Notes: generated from the sequence alone by a model not told the origin. A stretch of 20,441 bases of DNA from JANNNF01 sp040385825 (GCA_040385825.1 JAZKGQ010000012.1:1-20441); one strand, 5' to 3'. Shown: positions 1 through 6,894, counted from the first letter of the stretch. Translations and numbers: made by a program.

Positions 1-103
1 GTTTGAATCATGCCGCGAGCCGCCGATCAAGCGGATTTATGGGTCCTGACTCTAGGTGTTCGTCGAAGCAGGATAATGGACAGCTGCTTACAACTCGCTT
101 ATG

Positions 104-622
104 TCAATCATTTGGTTCATCTAATAATACGGCCGTACCCGACGCAACAAGCATAACCATAGTACCTGATCCTGAAAGATCAACGTAGTCCAAATCTACC
201 CCTACTACGGCGTTGCCGCCAACACGATGCGCTTCATGTCTAAGTTCTGTTAAAACCGTGCGGCGTGCATCGCGCATCGTCCTTTGGATGGCCTCTGATC
301 TGCCTCCAACGACATTTCGAACGCCTGCAAACAAATCCTTAAAAATATTCATACCAAATGCACACTCCGCGGTAACAATATCAATGCGTCGATGGATTTT
401 GAGATCAGTTGTCGACTCAGTTGTGAGCAATATTCTTGAAATGGATGCAGACACTTCGTCTGCTTTTCGTTGCGCTTCGATTTGGTCAGCACGCTCCTTT
501 GCAAGAATAGCGTTATCTTCAGCAATTTCTTCCTCTCCAAATGAACTGTAGCATTCAGAGCAAACTGGATCCCGTCGCTCCATAAAAGATAATTTTTTGC
601 CACATTTTTCACAATTAGCCAT
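104..622 (-). CDS. YbjQ-family (DUF74/heavy-metal-binding) protein with N-terminal zinc ribbon
   Basis: The 172-residue product has two parts. Residues 1-30 form a small zinc ribbon with paired cysteines C4/C7 and C21/C24. Residues of about 65-170 match the YbjQ family (PF01906), seen in the run ending in GVRNVVGGRSEAI, the Arg/Glu-rich helix after it, and the GGNAVVGVDLDYV strand segment. Between them is a charged helical linker. YbjQ proteins are small oligomeric proteins of unclear role, sometimes called heavy-metal-binding; no substrate can be inferred here. The start is firm: AGGAGGT lies 6 bases before the ATG. The gene follows thyX on the same strand with a 26-base gap. Its base composition is about 45% GC with runs of A/T, clearly unlike thyX and the rest of the window, which suggests acquisition. 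The family call is good; the function is unknown. Confidence 0.85.
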   Translation of the reverse strand: MANCEKCGKKLSFMERRDPVCSECYSSFGEEEIAEDNAILAKERADQIEAQRKADEVSASISRILLTTESTTDLKIHRRIDIVTAECAFGMNIFKDLFAGVRNVVGGRSEAIQRTMRDARRTVLTELRHEAHRVGGNAVVGVDLDYVDLSGSGTMVMLVASGTAVLLDEPND

Positions 623-627
623 TTTAT

Positions 628-634
628 ACCTCCT
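628..634 (-). promoter_or_regulatory. Strong Shine-Dalgarno of the YbjQ-family gene
   Basis: On the minus strand AGGAGGT sits in an A/T-rich leader, just before the ATG at 620-622. It fixes the start of the downstream gene. It is a fuller anti-SD match than most of the GC-rich genes around it have, which fits a gene of different origin. Confidence 0.75.
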
Positions 635-648
635 AAACTTATCTTAAA

Positions 649-1554
649 TCACCCCCAAACCCCCTCAAACTCCCGCCATTCCCCCTTGCTCATGCCCGAC
701 TCCGCTTGCCCCACAACCTCCCCCGCCAGCCGTCGCTTCAAGACCGCCACGGCTTTCGCACTCAAATTCACCCCCCCCATCCGGTAATCCTCGAACGCCG
801 CATAGGCCAGTGGCACCCAATCCTTCACGCAGGCGGCAATCGCGTCGGCGTAAACGCGGATTTCGTATTGCGCGTGGGCATCGGCGCGCAGGCGCAGGAA
901 GTGGAACAGGTTGTGCAGATCAACCTTCCAATACCATTGCGTGTAGATGTTCGCGGGCAGGTTCATCCGGGCCAGTTCGCGGGCAAGGCCGGCCTGACCG
1001 TCGGTCGACAGCATCGATTCGTAATGGTCATAGGCGCGGTTGGCGTCGGATTTCAGCAGGTCCAGCACCCGCGCAGCTTCGGCCCCGGTCAGAACCTCGC
1101 CGCGCCCCTGGTTGTTCACCACCGATTGCGCGGCCAGTTGCTCGGGGGCTGGGATGTAAAACTCGCGGTCCAGAATGGAATAGCGGCCCGAGTATTCATT
1201 CACATTGGCGGTGCGGTGCCGGATCCATTGACGGGCGACGAAAACCGGCAGTTTGACATGCAGTTTCACTTCGCACATCTCGAACGGGGTCGAGTGCCAG
1301 TGCCGCATCAGATAGCGGATCAGACCTTCGTCGTTCTGCACATGTTTGGTACCCGCCCCATACGACACCCGCGCGGCCTGCACAATGGCGGCATCGTCGC
1401 CCATATAGTCGACCACCCGGATGAAGCCGTGGTCCAGCACGGGATGCGCGCGGTAAAGATGCGCCTCCATCCCTTCGGACACCGCCCGCAAGGTGGGGCG
1501 GGGGGTGCTGCGCAGGGCGGCGATCTCGGCGATCTGGTCGGGGGTCAGGGGCAT
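649..1554 (-). CDS. thyX: Flavin-dependent thymidylate synthase ThyX
   Basis: ThyX makes dTMP from dUMP using methylene-tetrahydrofolate, FAD and NADPH, replacing classical ThyA. The signature RHR-x7-S is intact at residues 112-122 (RHR 112-114, S122), inside the typical FVARQWIRHR...NEYSGRYS segment. The C-terminal half carries the NLFHFLRLR motif that helps form the nucleotide/FAD site of the tetramer. The chosen start gives 301 residues, within the family's normal range. It is preceded by GGAG at 1561-1564, 6 bases upstream. A start at 1659 would add 35 Arg/Pro-rich residues without family character and was not used. The gene diverges from the lipoprotein gene at 1761 and is followed by the YbjQ-family gene. 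Confidence 0.96.
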   Translation of the reverse strand: MPLTPDQIAEIAALRSTPRPTLRAVSEGMEAHLYRAHPVLDHGFIRVVDYMGDDAAIVQAARVSYGAGTKHVQNDEGLIRYLMRHWHSTPFEMCEVKLHVKLPVFVARQWIRHRTANVNEYSGRYSILDREFYIPAPEQLAAQSVVNNQGRGEVLTGAEAARVLDLLKSDANRAYDHYESMLSTDGQAGLARELARMNLPANIYTQWYWKVDLHNLFHFLRLRADAHAQYEIRVYADAIAACVKDWVPLAYAAFEDYRMGGVNLSAKAVAVLKRRLAGEVVGQAESGMSKGEWREFEGVWG

Positions 1555-1698
1555 GGCTGGCTCCGGTTCGGCCCAAGGCGGGGGCCAGATGTATGGGGGT
1601 CTGGCGCGCAGGATACGAGCGGTAGCGGTTCGGAGCAAGGGCGCGCGACATTTGTGCATCAGACCTTTGCACCCCCGCGCCGCGGTTTTCTGGAAACA

Positions 1699-1727
1699 TT
1701 GACAGAACGGGGGCTTGCAGGCAAATT
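1699..1727 (+). promoter_or_regulatory. Candidate sigma-70 promoter for the lipoprotein-Slam pair
   Basis: A perfect -35 hexamer TTGACA (1699-1704) is followed after 17 bases by CAAATT (1722-1727), a weak -10 with 3 of 6 consensus bases. It lies 33 bases before the lipoprotein start, in the divergent gap between thyX and this gene. Position and -35 are good; the -10 is poor, so this remains a candidate. Confidence 0.35.
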
Positions 1728-1760
1728 CTCAACCAAAATAACAAGGGCAGAGCAGGTCCC

Positions 1761-2753
1761 ATGACAACTCGTATCACGGCGCTTTTGGCGTTAATGCTGG
1801 CGCTTGCCGCCTGCGGTGGAAATCCGTTCGTGACGGGCCCGGTCGATCCGGTAGACCCTGTTGATCCGGTTGATCCGGGCGATGATCCTGCGGCGCCTGT
1901 CACTGTCGATCCATCGGTCGCAGTGGATGTGCGGTCCATCAGCTATTCGTCCAGCGGTGGCGGAACGTTGACCATGAACATTGACGGGCTGGTCGGCTCG
2001 CCGCTGGCTGTGCCGTTCATACGCAACACGAGTCTTGATGTGGCCGCGGCAGGGGCTGGCCAGCCTGCCTATCAGGCCTTTGTATACCAAGAAGTGTTGA
2101 CGCAACGATCTTACATTGCCCTTGTTGCGAACAATGAGCGTGAGACACTGCGCGCTGTGGCCACGTCCGACGGCGGGCAGTTCAACCGGCACTTTGGCGG
2201 TGCCAGCTTTGCCCGTCTCGACCTCTACACCGCGCCGACCGGTCAGTTCAGCTATGCCGGAACCTATGCCGGCATATTCGCGCCCGGTGACGCCACCAGC
2301 AACCTGCCGGCGGGTCTGGTCGCAAACCGGCCTTATCGTGTGACAGGCGATGCGCTGATCACCGCAAACTTTGCCAACAGCAAGGTCGAGGGAGGCGTGG
2401 CAGAGCGCTGGTTGCTGGACGCCGCAGGCAACCGGATCGACCTGAACAACGATGGAACCGTCGACATCGATGATCAGTTGGTGGACATCGCCTTTCCAGT
2501 AATGGACATCACCGCCAATGGCCAGTTTCTTGGCGATGTCGAGGAATCCGTCGCACCGAATGTGCCAGATGGCGGCCCTGTCATCGGCAAGGTCAATGGT
2601 GTCTTTGGCGGGGCCGGCGCAACCGATGTGGCTGGCGCAATTGTCATCAACCCGATCCCTGGCAACACCGGCATCTGGGAACACGGAGTGTTCAACCTGC
2701 CGCAATGCGGAATGGCAGGGGAAGCACCACTCTGCAATCCTGGGGCTCCGTGA
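1761..2753 (+). CDS. Surface lipoprotein, TbpB-like (Slam cargo candidate)
   Basis: This 330-residue product starts with a lipoprotein signal peptide whose lipobox is LAAC (lipidated Cys at C18). A low-complexity tether follows, with four Val-Asp-Pro units at residues 28-39. The body resembles the beta-barrel repeats of transferrin-binding-protein-B-like lipoproteins: near the C-terminus VNGVFGGAGATDVAGAIVI corresponds to the 'G.FyGp.A.E.gG' signature of that fold. Residues 227-238 (DLNNDGTVDIDD) match an EF-hand calcium loop at positions 1, 3, 5, 6, 8 and 12. Two cysteines lie in the last 20 residues. The next gene encodes a Slam-type translocon, so this is probably its cargo, displayed on the outer surface. 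The ligand is unknown; no TonB receptor or iron gene is adjacent. The start follows AGCAGG at 1751-1756. Confidence 0.85.
   Translation: MTTRITALLALMLALAACGGNPFVTGPVDPVDPVDPVDPGDDPAAPVTVDPSVAVDVRSISYSSSGGGTLTMNIDGLVGSPLAVPFIRNTSLDVAAAGAGQPAYQAFVYQEVLTQRSYIALVANNERETLRAVATSDGGQFNRHFGGASFARLDLYTAPTGQFSYAGTYAGIFAPGDATSNLPAGLVANRPYRVTGDALITANFANSKVEGGVAERWLLDAAGNRIDLNNDGTVDIDDQLVDIAFPVMDITANGQFLGDVEESVAPNVPDGGPVIGKVNGVFGGAGATDVAGAIVINPIPGNTGIWEHGVFNLPQCGMAGEAPLCNPGAP
1842..1877 (+). repeat. 9-bp in-frame tandem repeat (Val-Asp-Pro x4) in the lipoprotein tether
   Basis: Four consecutive 9-base units each encode Val-Asp-Pro just after the lipidated cysteine. The units differ in third-codon positions (GTC/GTA/GTT, CCG/CCT), so this is a degenerate minisatellite and not a fresh expansion. 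It encodes a stiff, acidic spacer that holds the folded domain off the membrane; slippage would change length in steps of three residues without breaking the frame. Confidence 0.8.
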
Positions 2754-2761
2754 CGGGCAAC

Positions 2762-4150
2762 ATGCGGCGTCTGGCGTACAAGGCGTCCGGCCTTTTTTCG
2801 GTCCTGTTGTGCATCTGGATGGGGACGTATGGGGGGGCAAGGGCCGAACCGGTGTCCCTTACCCGCGAACAAAGCCTTGTCGTTGCGCGGCAGGCCCTGT
2901 TTTCGGGCAATCCCGTGCTTGCGCGGGCTATTGCTTCGGCGCTTTTGCAGGGCAACAACGCTGATCCCTATGCCTTGCTGATCATCAGCGTGGCGGAAAC
3001 CCAGTTGGGAAACCCCGGCGGCGGACATGTGGCTGGCCGCGCCGCGTGGCGGTCGGCGCGCGGCATGCAGGACGGGCTGCGCTATGACATCGCACGCCAA
3101 ACCGCTGTCGCTGCGATGCGTGGCGGGCGTGTCTTTCCGATGCAATTCTGGCTGCGCCGGGCGCTGGACGTGGCCCCCACGCCGGAAACCCGCGCGCAGA
3201 CCATAGCCGATTACCGGGCGGTGCGCGAACGCACAAAGTTGAAACTGTCGTTTTCAATGTCCGTTACGCCAAGCGACAACCTGAACAGCGGTGCCTCCGG
3301 CAACCTGTTGATCATTGATGACCGCTTCTTGCTTGGCAGGCTGACAGGATCGGCACAAGCGCTGTCCGGGGTTCGGACAGAGGTTGAGGGCGGGCTGACC
3401 TACCGGATCCTGACCACGGCGAAAACCGCGACAGACATCGGGCTGCGGTTGTCATTTGCCGATTACAGGCTTTCGACAGAGGCCAGATTGCAGGCACCGG
3501 ACATCACTTCGAGTAATCTTGATACCGCCAGGGCCGAAGCAAACATTTCAAGCAAATTCCTGTGGCCAGGTCTGAATCGGCCGGGGCGGGTCGGGCTTGC
3601 GGCAGGGTACATCAAGGAAGGCCGCGCCGACCCAGCCCCTTTCCTGCGGCTGGAGGCCTCTGGCCAACTGGTGTCGAACGAGCGCTGGATGCTGTCGGTC
3701 AAGGCCGCAGGGCAGCGGAACTGGCTGAATTCGGATGCCGTGACGGCGATGACATTGGGAGTTGAGGGCAGCGTTCTGGTCGGGCAGGGTGTGCTTGGGC
3801 TTGGGCTTTCTGTGTCTGATGCAAGGGGGGATGCGGCAAATCAGGACCGCCGCCGGACAAGCCTGCAGATCGCCTACAGCCACACCAGACCGCTTGGGCC
3901 GGTCAGCCTGTCAACCGGGGTGATGGCCGCCGTTACCGACTATCCGACCTATCTGCTTGGGCCCGTGGCCGTGACGAAGGGGCGCGAAGACAGGCAGCAG
4001 GGCATCTTTGTCAACATGGTGTTTCAAGACCTTGGCGTCATGGGATATGCACCGTCCCTGACCCTCTCGAACACCAGAACAAGTTCAAACATCAGTCGGT
4101 TTTCCGGGTCGGAAACGTCGGTCAGCATTGGTATCAAGTCACAGTTCTGA
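2762..4150 (+). CDS. Slam-type outer membrane protein (surface lipoprotein assembly modifier, DUF560)
   Basis: The 462-residue protein has a signal peptide (MRRLAYKASG..., likely cleaved after ARA, about residue 29). A helical TPR-like periplasmic domain follows to about residue 155 (REQSLVVARQALFSGN, ADPYALLIISVAETQLGN). The rest, from about residue 160, is a beta-barrel of alternating amphipathic strands ending in a terminal Phe (SIGIKSQF), as outer-membrane proteins do. This order is that of Slam/PF04575, which moves lipoproteins across the outer membrane, and TKLKLSFSMSVTPSDNLNSG fits the first strand region of the family. The length is close to known Slams. The preceding lipoprotein gene is the expected cargo. 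The ATG at 2762 gives a clean signal peptide 8 bases after the upstream stop. An in-frame GTG at 2750 overlapping that stop (GTGA) is an alternative coupled start. Confidence 0.88.
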   Translation: MRRLAYKASGLFSVLLCIWMGTYGGARAEPVSLTREQSLVVARQALFSGNPVLARAIASALLQGNNADPYALLIISVAETQLGNPGGGHVAGRAAWRSARGMQDGLRYDIARQTAVAAMRGGRVFPMQFWLRRALDVAPTPETRAQTIADYRAVRERTKLKLSFSMSVTPSDNLNSGASGNLLIIDDRFLLGRLTGSAQALSGVRTEVEGGLTYRILTTAKTATDIGLRLSFADYRLSTEARLQAPDITSSNLDTARAEANISSKFLWPGLNRPGRVGLAAGYIKEGRADPAPFLRLEASGQLVSNERWMLSVKAAGQRNWLNSDAVTAMTLGVEGSVLVGQGVLGLGLSVSDARGDAANQDRRRTSLQIAYSHTRPLGPVSLSTGVMAAVTDYPTYLLGPVAVTKGREDRQQGIFVNMVFQDLGVMGYAPSLTLSNTRTSSNISRFSGSETSVSIGIKSQF

Positions 4151-4220
4151 AACACCGTGATGCTCTCGCCCCGCTAGGTTTCCGTGATATGTCATGGCGG
4201 AGACAAACAGGAGCTGCCCA

Positions 4221-4649
4221 ATGACGATCCGATATCTGCATACCATGGTCCGGGTGCTGGACCTTGAGGACTCGCTTGCGTTTTATCGCCTTCTGGGGCT
4301 GGAAGAAACGCGGCGCATCGACAACGAAGGGGGGCGGTTTACGCTGGTGTTCATGGCGCCGCCGGGGCAGCCGGAGTGTCCGGTGGAGTTGACGCATAAC
4401 TGGGATGGAGACACCGGCCTGCCGTCGGATGCGCGGCATTTCGGGCATTTGGCCTATGAGGTGGATGACATTCATGCCACCTGTGCCCATCTGGCGGCCA
4501 ATGGGGTGGTGATCAACCGCCCGCCCCGCGATGGCCGCATGGCCTTTGTGCGCAGCCCGGACAATGTGTCGGTCGAGCTGCTGCAAAAGGGCGGGGCGCT
4601 GGTGCCGGTCGAACCTTGGGTCAGCATGGCCAGCGTGGGTCACTGGTAG
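4221..4649 (+). CDS. gloA: Lactoylglutathione lyase (glyoxalase I)
   Basis: Glyoxalase I isomerises the methylglyoxal-glutathione hemithioacetal to S-lactoylglutathione in the cytosol. At 142 residues it has the length of the bacterial single-domain dimeric enzyme. All four metal ligands are visible by alignment to E. coli GloA: H7 in YLHTMVRV, E56 in VELTHNW, H76 in FGHLAYEVDD and E119 in VSVELLQ. The start at 4221 is preceded by AGGAG at 4209-4213; the ATG at 4194 would add nine residues absent from the family. The gene stands between the Slam gene (same strand, 70-base gap) and convergent ribD. Confidence 0.95.
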   Translation: MTIRYLHTMVRVLDLEDSLAFYRLLGLEETRRIDNEGGRFTLVFMAPPGQPECPVELTHNWDGDTGLPSDARHFGHLAYEVDDIHATCAHLAANGVVINRPPRDGRMAFVRSPDNVSVELLQKGGALVPVEPWVSMASVGHW

Positions 4650-4695
4650 GGGGCGGGAGCCTCCGGCGGGGATATTTGCGCCAATGTGAAACGGC
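4650..4695. terminator. Convergent gap between gloA and ribD with a GC-rich motif, possible bidirectional terminator
   Basis: The 46-base gap holds GGGCGGGAGCCTCCGGCGGG (4651-4670) followed by GATATTT. CCTC/GGGG can form a short stem around a CGGC loop, with one T-G pair, but the stem is only about 4 bp and the T run is short. From memory, similar 'GCCTCCGGCGGGGATATTT' strings are frequent downstream of genes in Rhodobacterales, so this may be a family-specific 3' element. That was not counted here. Confidence 0.35.
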
Positions 4696-5778
4696 TTAGC
4701 CGAGCGACCACAGGGTCAGGCTGTCTGGTCCGAGCGGGCGGCTTTCGATCAGCCGGGGCCGGGGGGCGTCGGCAAGGGTTGCCAGCGACAGTGCGCCTAG
4801 GGCTGCATGGCCCTCGGCCCCGATCAGCAGGCCCGCAGAGAACAGGGCAATCTCGTCGACCAGCTGGTGGCGGATCAGTTCGGCGGCAAGGGTGCCGCCG
4901 CCTTCGCACAGGATGCGCGTCAGGCCCCGCCCTGCCAGCAGCCGGAATGCCGCCGGCAGGTCGGTGTGGCCGCCGGTTTCCGGGCAGGCAAGCAGGGTGG
5001 CACCCGTGGCAGCCCAGGCCTCGCGGTGGCCTGCGGGGGCGGCATCGGTATGCAGCAGCCAGACCGGCGACTGGCGGGCGCTGCGGCCAAGGCGGCTGTC
5101 GGGCGCATGGGCAAGCCGGCTGTCGAGCACCAGACGCAGCGGCTGATGCCCGCCCCCGATGTCGCGCACGCTCAGGTCGGGATCATCGGCAAGCGCGGTG
5201 CCCGAACCCACCAGCACCGCATCATGGGTCAGGCGCATGGCATGGACAGCGCGGCGCGATTGCGCCCCGGTGATCCAGCGCGATTGGCCCGTGGCCGTCG
5301 CAATCCGCCCATCCAGCGAGGTCGCGAGTTTCAGCGTCACGAAGGGCAGGCCCCGTGTCACCCGCTTCAGGAAGCCTGCGTTGACGGATCGGGCCTGCTC
5401 GGCCAGCACGCCTTCGGTCACGGCAATGCCGGCTGCCCGCAGCGCCGCATGGCCGCGCCCCGCAACCCGCGGGTCGGGGTCGGTCAGCGCCGTGACCACC
5501 CGCGCCACACCCGCCGCAATCAGCGCGTCGCAGCAGGGCGGGGTCTGACCGTGGTGGGCGCAGGGTTCCAGCGTCACATAGGCGGTGGCCCCGCGCGAGT
5601 CGATGCCTGCCAGGGCGCGGGTTTCGGCATGCGGGCGGCCGCCGGGTTGGGTCCAGCCGCGCCCCAGCACCACGCCACCCCGCACGATCACACAGCCCAC
5701 CGCCGGGTTCGGCCATGTGCGCCCAAGCCCCCGGCGACCAAGGCCGAGGGCATGGGCCATGTGGGCCTCGTCTGTCAC
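4696..5778 (-). CDS. ribD: Bifunctional diaminohydroxyphosphoribosylaminopyrimidine deaminase / 5-amino-6-(5-phosphoribosylamino)uracil reductase RibD
   Basis: RibD carries out the second and third steps of riboflavin synthesis. Its N-terminal cytidine-deaminase-like domain (about 1-145) keeps the zinc site: HAE at residues 50-52, and PC at 72-73 with C82 in PCAHHGQTPPC. The C-terminal reductase domain (about 145-360) begins PFVTLKLATSLDGRIA and has the NADPH-binding CEGGG near residue 290. At 360 residues it is full length. The start is a GTG at 5776-5778 that overlaps the nrdR stop (GTGA), so translation is probably coupled; an in-frame ATG at 5760 would still leave the active sites whole. 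Pairing of nrdR with ribD is a common arrangement in proteobacteria. Confidence 0.95.
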   Translation of the reverse strand: MTDEAHMAHALGLGRRGLGRTWPNPAVGCVIVRGGVVLGRGWTQPGGRPHAETRALAGIDSRGATAYVTLEPCAHHGQTPPCCDALIAAGVARVVTALTDPDPRVAGRGHAALRAAGIAVTEGVLAEQARSVNAGFLKRVTRGLPFVTLKLATSLDGRIATATGQSRWITGAQSRRAVHAMRLTHDAVLVGSGTALADDPDLSVRDIGGGHQPLRLVLDSRLAHAPDSRLGRSARQSPVWLLHTDAAPAGHREAWAATGATLLACPETGGHTDLPAAFRLLAGRGLTRILCEGGGTLAAELIRHQLVDEIALFSAGLLIGAEGHAALGALSLATLADAPRPRLIESRPLGPDSLTLWSLG

Positions 5779-6242
5779 TCTTCGGTATTGCCCGAGGGGC
5801 GCAGTTCCGACACGAAGCGGTCAAAGTCATCCGCCGCCTGGAAGTTCTTGTAAACGCTGGCAAAGCGCACATAGGCCACAGTGTCGATCCGGGCCAGGCT
5901 TTCCATCACGATCTCGCCGATGCTGCGCGAGGGGATGTCGGTTTCGCCAAGCGATTCCAGCCGGCGCACGATGCCCGATATCATCTGGTCGATGCGTTCT
6001 GGGTCGATCGGGCGCTTTTGCATGGCGATGCGGATGGAGCGTTCCAGCTTGTCACGGTCGAAATCCTCGCGTTTGCCGGAGGATTTTATCACGATCAGAT
6101 CGCGCAACTGAACCCGTTCATAGGTGGTGAAACGCCCGCCGCAAGCCGGACAAAACCGCCGCCGCCGGATGGCGACGTGATCTTCAGCCGGACGCGAGTC
6201 TTTCACTTGCGTATCGATATTCCCGCAGAATGGGCAGCGCAT
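5775..6242 (-). CDS. nrdR: Transcriptional repressor NrdR
   Basis: NrdR represses ribonucleotide reductase genes in response to ATP/dATP levels. The zinc ribbon has C3/C6 and C31/C34, with the RRRRFCPACGGRFTTYE motif. The ATP-cone domain occupies about residues 49-139 (VIKSSGKREDFDRDKLERSI...). The length of 155 residues is standard. The ATG at 6240-6242 has a strong AAGGAGGGGG ribosome binding site just upstream on the minus strand; the reading frame extends further upstream, but without family sequence. The gene overlaps ribD by its stop codon. Confidence 0.97.
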   Translation of the reverse strand: MRCPFCGNIDTQVKDSRPAEDHVAIRRRRFCPACGGRFTTYERVQLRDLIVIKSSGKREDFDRDKLERSIRIAMQKRPIDPERIDQMISGIVRRLESLGETDIPSRSIGEIVMESLARIDTVAYVRFASVYKNFQAADDFDRFVSELRPSGNTEE

Positions 6243-6402
6243 GGCCCCCTCCTTGCTTGTTATTATGTGCCTGCCTCTGGTCCGGGTGTTTCCCCCGGTA
6301 CCTTGCACAGACTATAGGGGGAGGGCGCGGATTTTGGCTAGGCCGAAGTGGCGGCCACTGTATCTGGGGTCCGGGGTGTGGCTTTGGCGACGCAAAGGCC
6401 GG

Positions 6403-6780
6403 CTATGGCCGCGGCATCCTGACCGAATAGCACAACCCCGACGCGCCACCGCCCGCCGACATCGACCCGTCCTGCGGACCGCCAAAGGTGGTGATGCCGG
6501 TGACGCCCGCCGATCGCGCGGCATCAAGGGTAAAGCTGATCCCCTGACCCGCCCCACGCGGCGGCGGCGACAGCCGGTAGACGCGGGTGCTGTCGGGCAG
6601 ATCCAGCGCTTGGGTCGCATAGAGGCCAGCGGCACACCAGTAATCGCTGAGCCGGGCGTTGGCGCTGTAATTGACGGTGAAGTCGCTGGCGCTGGTCCGA
6701 GTGACGGTCAACCCGGCGGGGGAGAGGTACGCGAGGGCCGGGGTGGCGGTGAGGAGGGCGAGGATGAGGAAGGGGCGCAT
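6403..6780 (-). CDS. Small secreted/periplasmic protein of unknown function
   Basis: The 125-residue product begins with a clear Sec signal peptide (MRPFLILALLTATPALA, cleavage after about residue 17). The mature part is about 108 residues and has only two cysteines, in WCAAG and in LCYSV near the C-terminus, so one disulfide bond is likely. Other visible segments are SPPPRGAGQGISFTLDAARS and GITTFGG. I recall similar hypothetical proteins in Rhodobacterales but know no function. The start at 6780 is chosen because it begins the signal peptide; the frame runs on upstream through Pro/Arg-rich sequence that is not protein-like. The gene lies between nrdR and the REP-like element, all minus strand, with no visible operon partner. 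Confidence 0.7.
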   Translation of the reverse strand: MRPFLILALLTATPALAYLSPAGLTVTRTSASDFTVNYSANARLSDYWCAAGLYATQALDLPDSTRVYRLSPPPRGAGQGISFTLDAARSAGVTGITTFGGPQDGSMSAGGGASGLCYSVRMPRP

Positions 6781-6835
6781 AAGGGGGACCGGGGGTTTGG
6801 GGGCGGCGTTTGTGGCGCAAACTTTGTCGGGTGGT

Positions 6836-6894
6836 GTAGGGCGGGGTTGACCCCGCCTCTTGGCGGTGGGACGGCGGGGTGAACCCCGCCCTAC
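6836..6894. repeat. REP-like double palindrome (inverted pair of hairpins)
   Basis: Two 22-base arms lie in inverted orientation: GTAGGGCGGGGTTGACCCCGCC (arm 1, bases 6836-6857) and its near-complement at 6873-6894, with 21 of 22 positions matching and a 15-base spacer. Each arm is itself a palindrome (GGCGGGGT, 2 bases, ACCCCGCC), so the element can fold as two small hairpins or one large one. This is the layout of REP/BIME elements mobilised by RAYT transposases. The right arm overlaps the stop codon of the gene at 6891-7286, which reads TAG from the GTAG of the arm. It may act as a transcript end or stabiliser for rpoD-side messages. Confidence 0.75.

Noticed and set aside
1..103. Gene or terminator at the left edge
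   Set aside because: The short plus-strand frame at 3-188 runs antisense into the YbjQ-family gene and is not protein-like; only a 4-bp stem was seen, too weak to call.
706..1764. Long plus-strand ORF (352 codons) opposite thyX
   Set aside because: It is antisense to a well-identified gene, rich in His/Arg/Gly/Gln, with no family motif; a GC-driven shadow frame.
1791..2840. Minus-strand ORF of 349 codons opposite the lipoprotein gene
   Set aside because: It mirrors the lipoprotein with no recognisable domain, while the sense frame has a lipobox, tether and TbpB-like signature.
4151..4220. Terminator after the Slam gene
   Set aside because: No stem followed by a T run was found in the 70 bases before gloA.
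4807..5853. Plus-strand ORF of 348 codons opposite ribD
   Set aside because: Shadow of ribD, whose zinc and NADPH motifs are on the minus strand; the composition is not protein-like.
6243..6402. Hidden small gene or RNA between nrdR and the secreted protein
   Set aside because: Only short imperfect stems and no start with a ribosome site; nothing beyond the nrdR leader and Shine-Dalgarno could be supported.
6241..6882. Plus-strand ORF of 213 codons across the small secreted protein and the REP-like element
   Set aside because: Gly/Arg-rich, runs through the palindromic repeat, and lies opposite a gene with a clear signal peptide.
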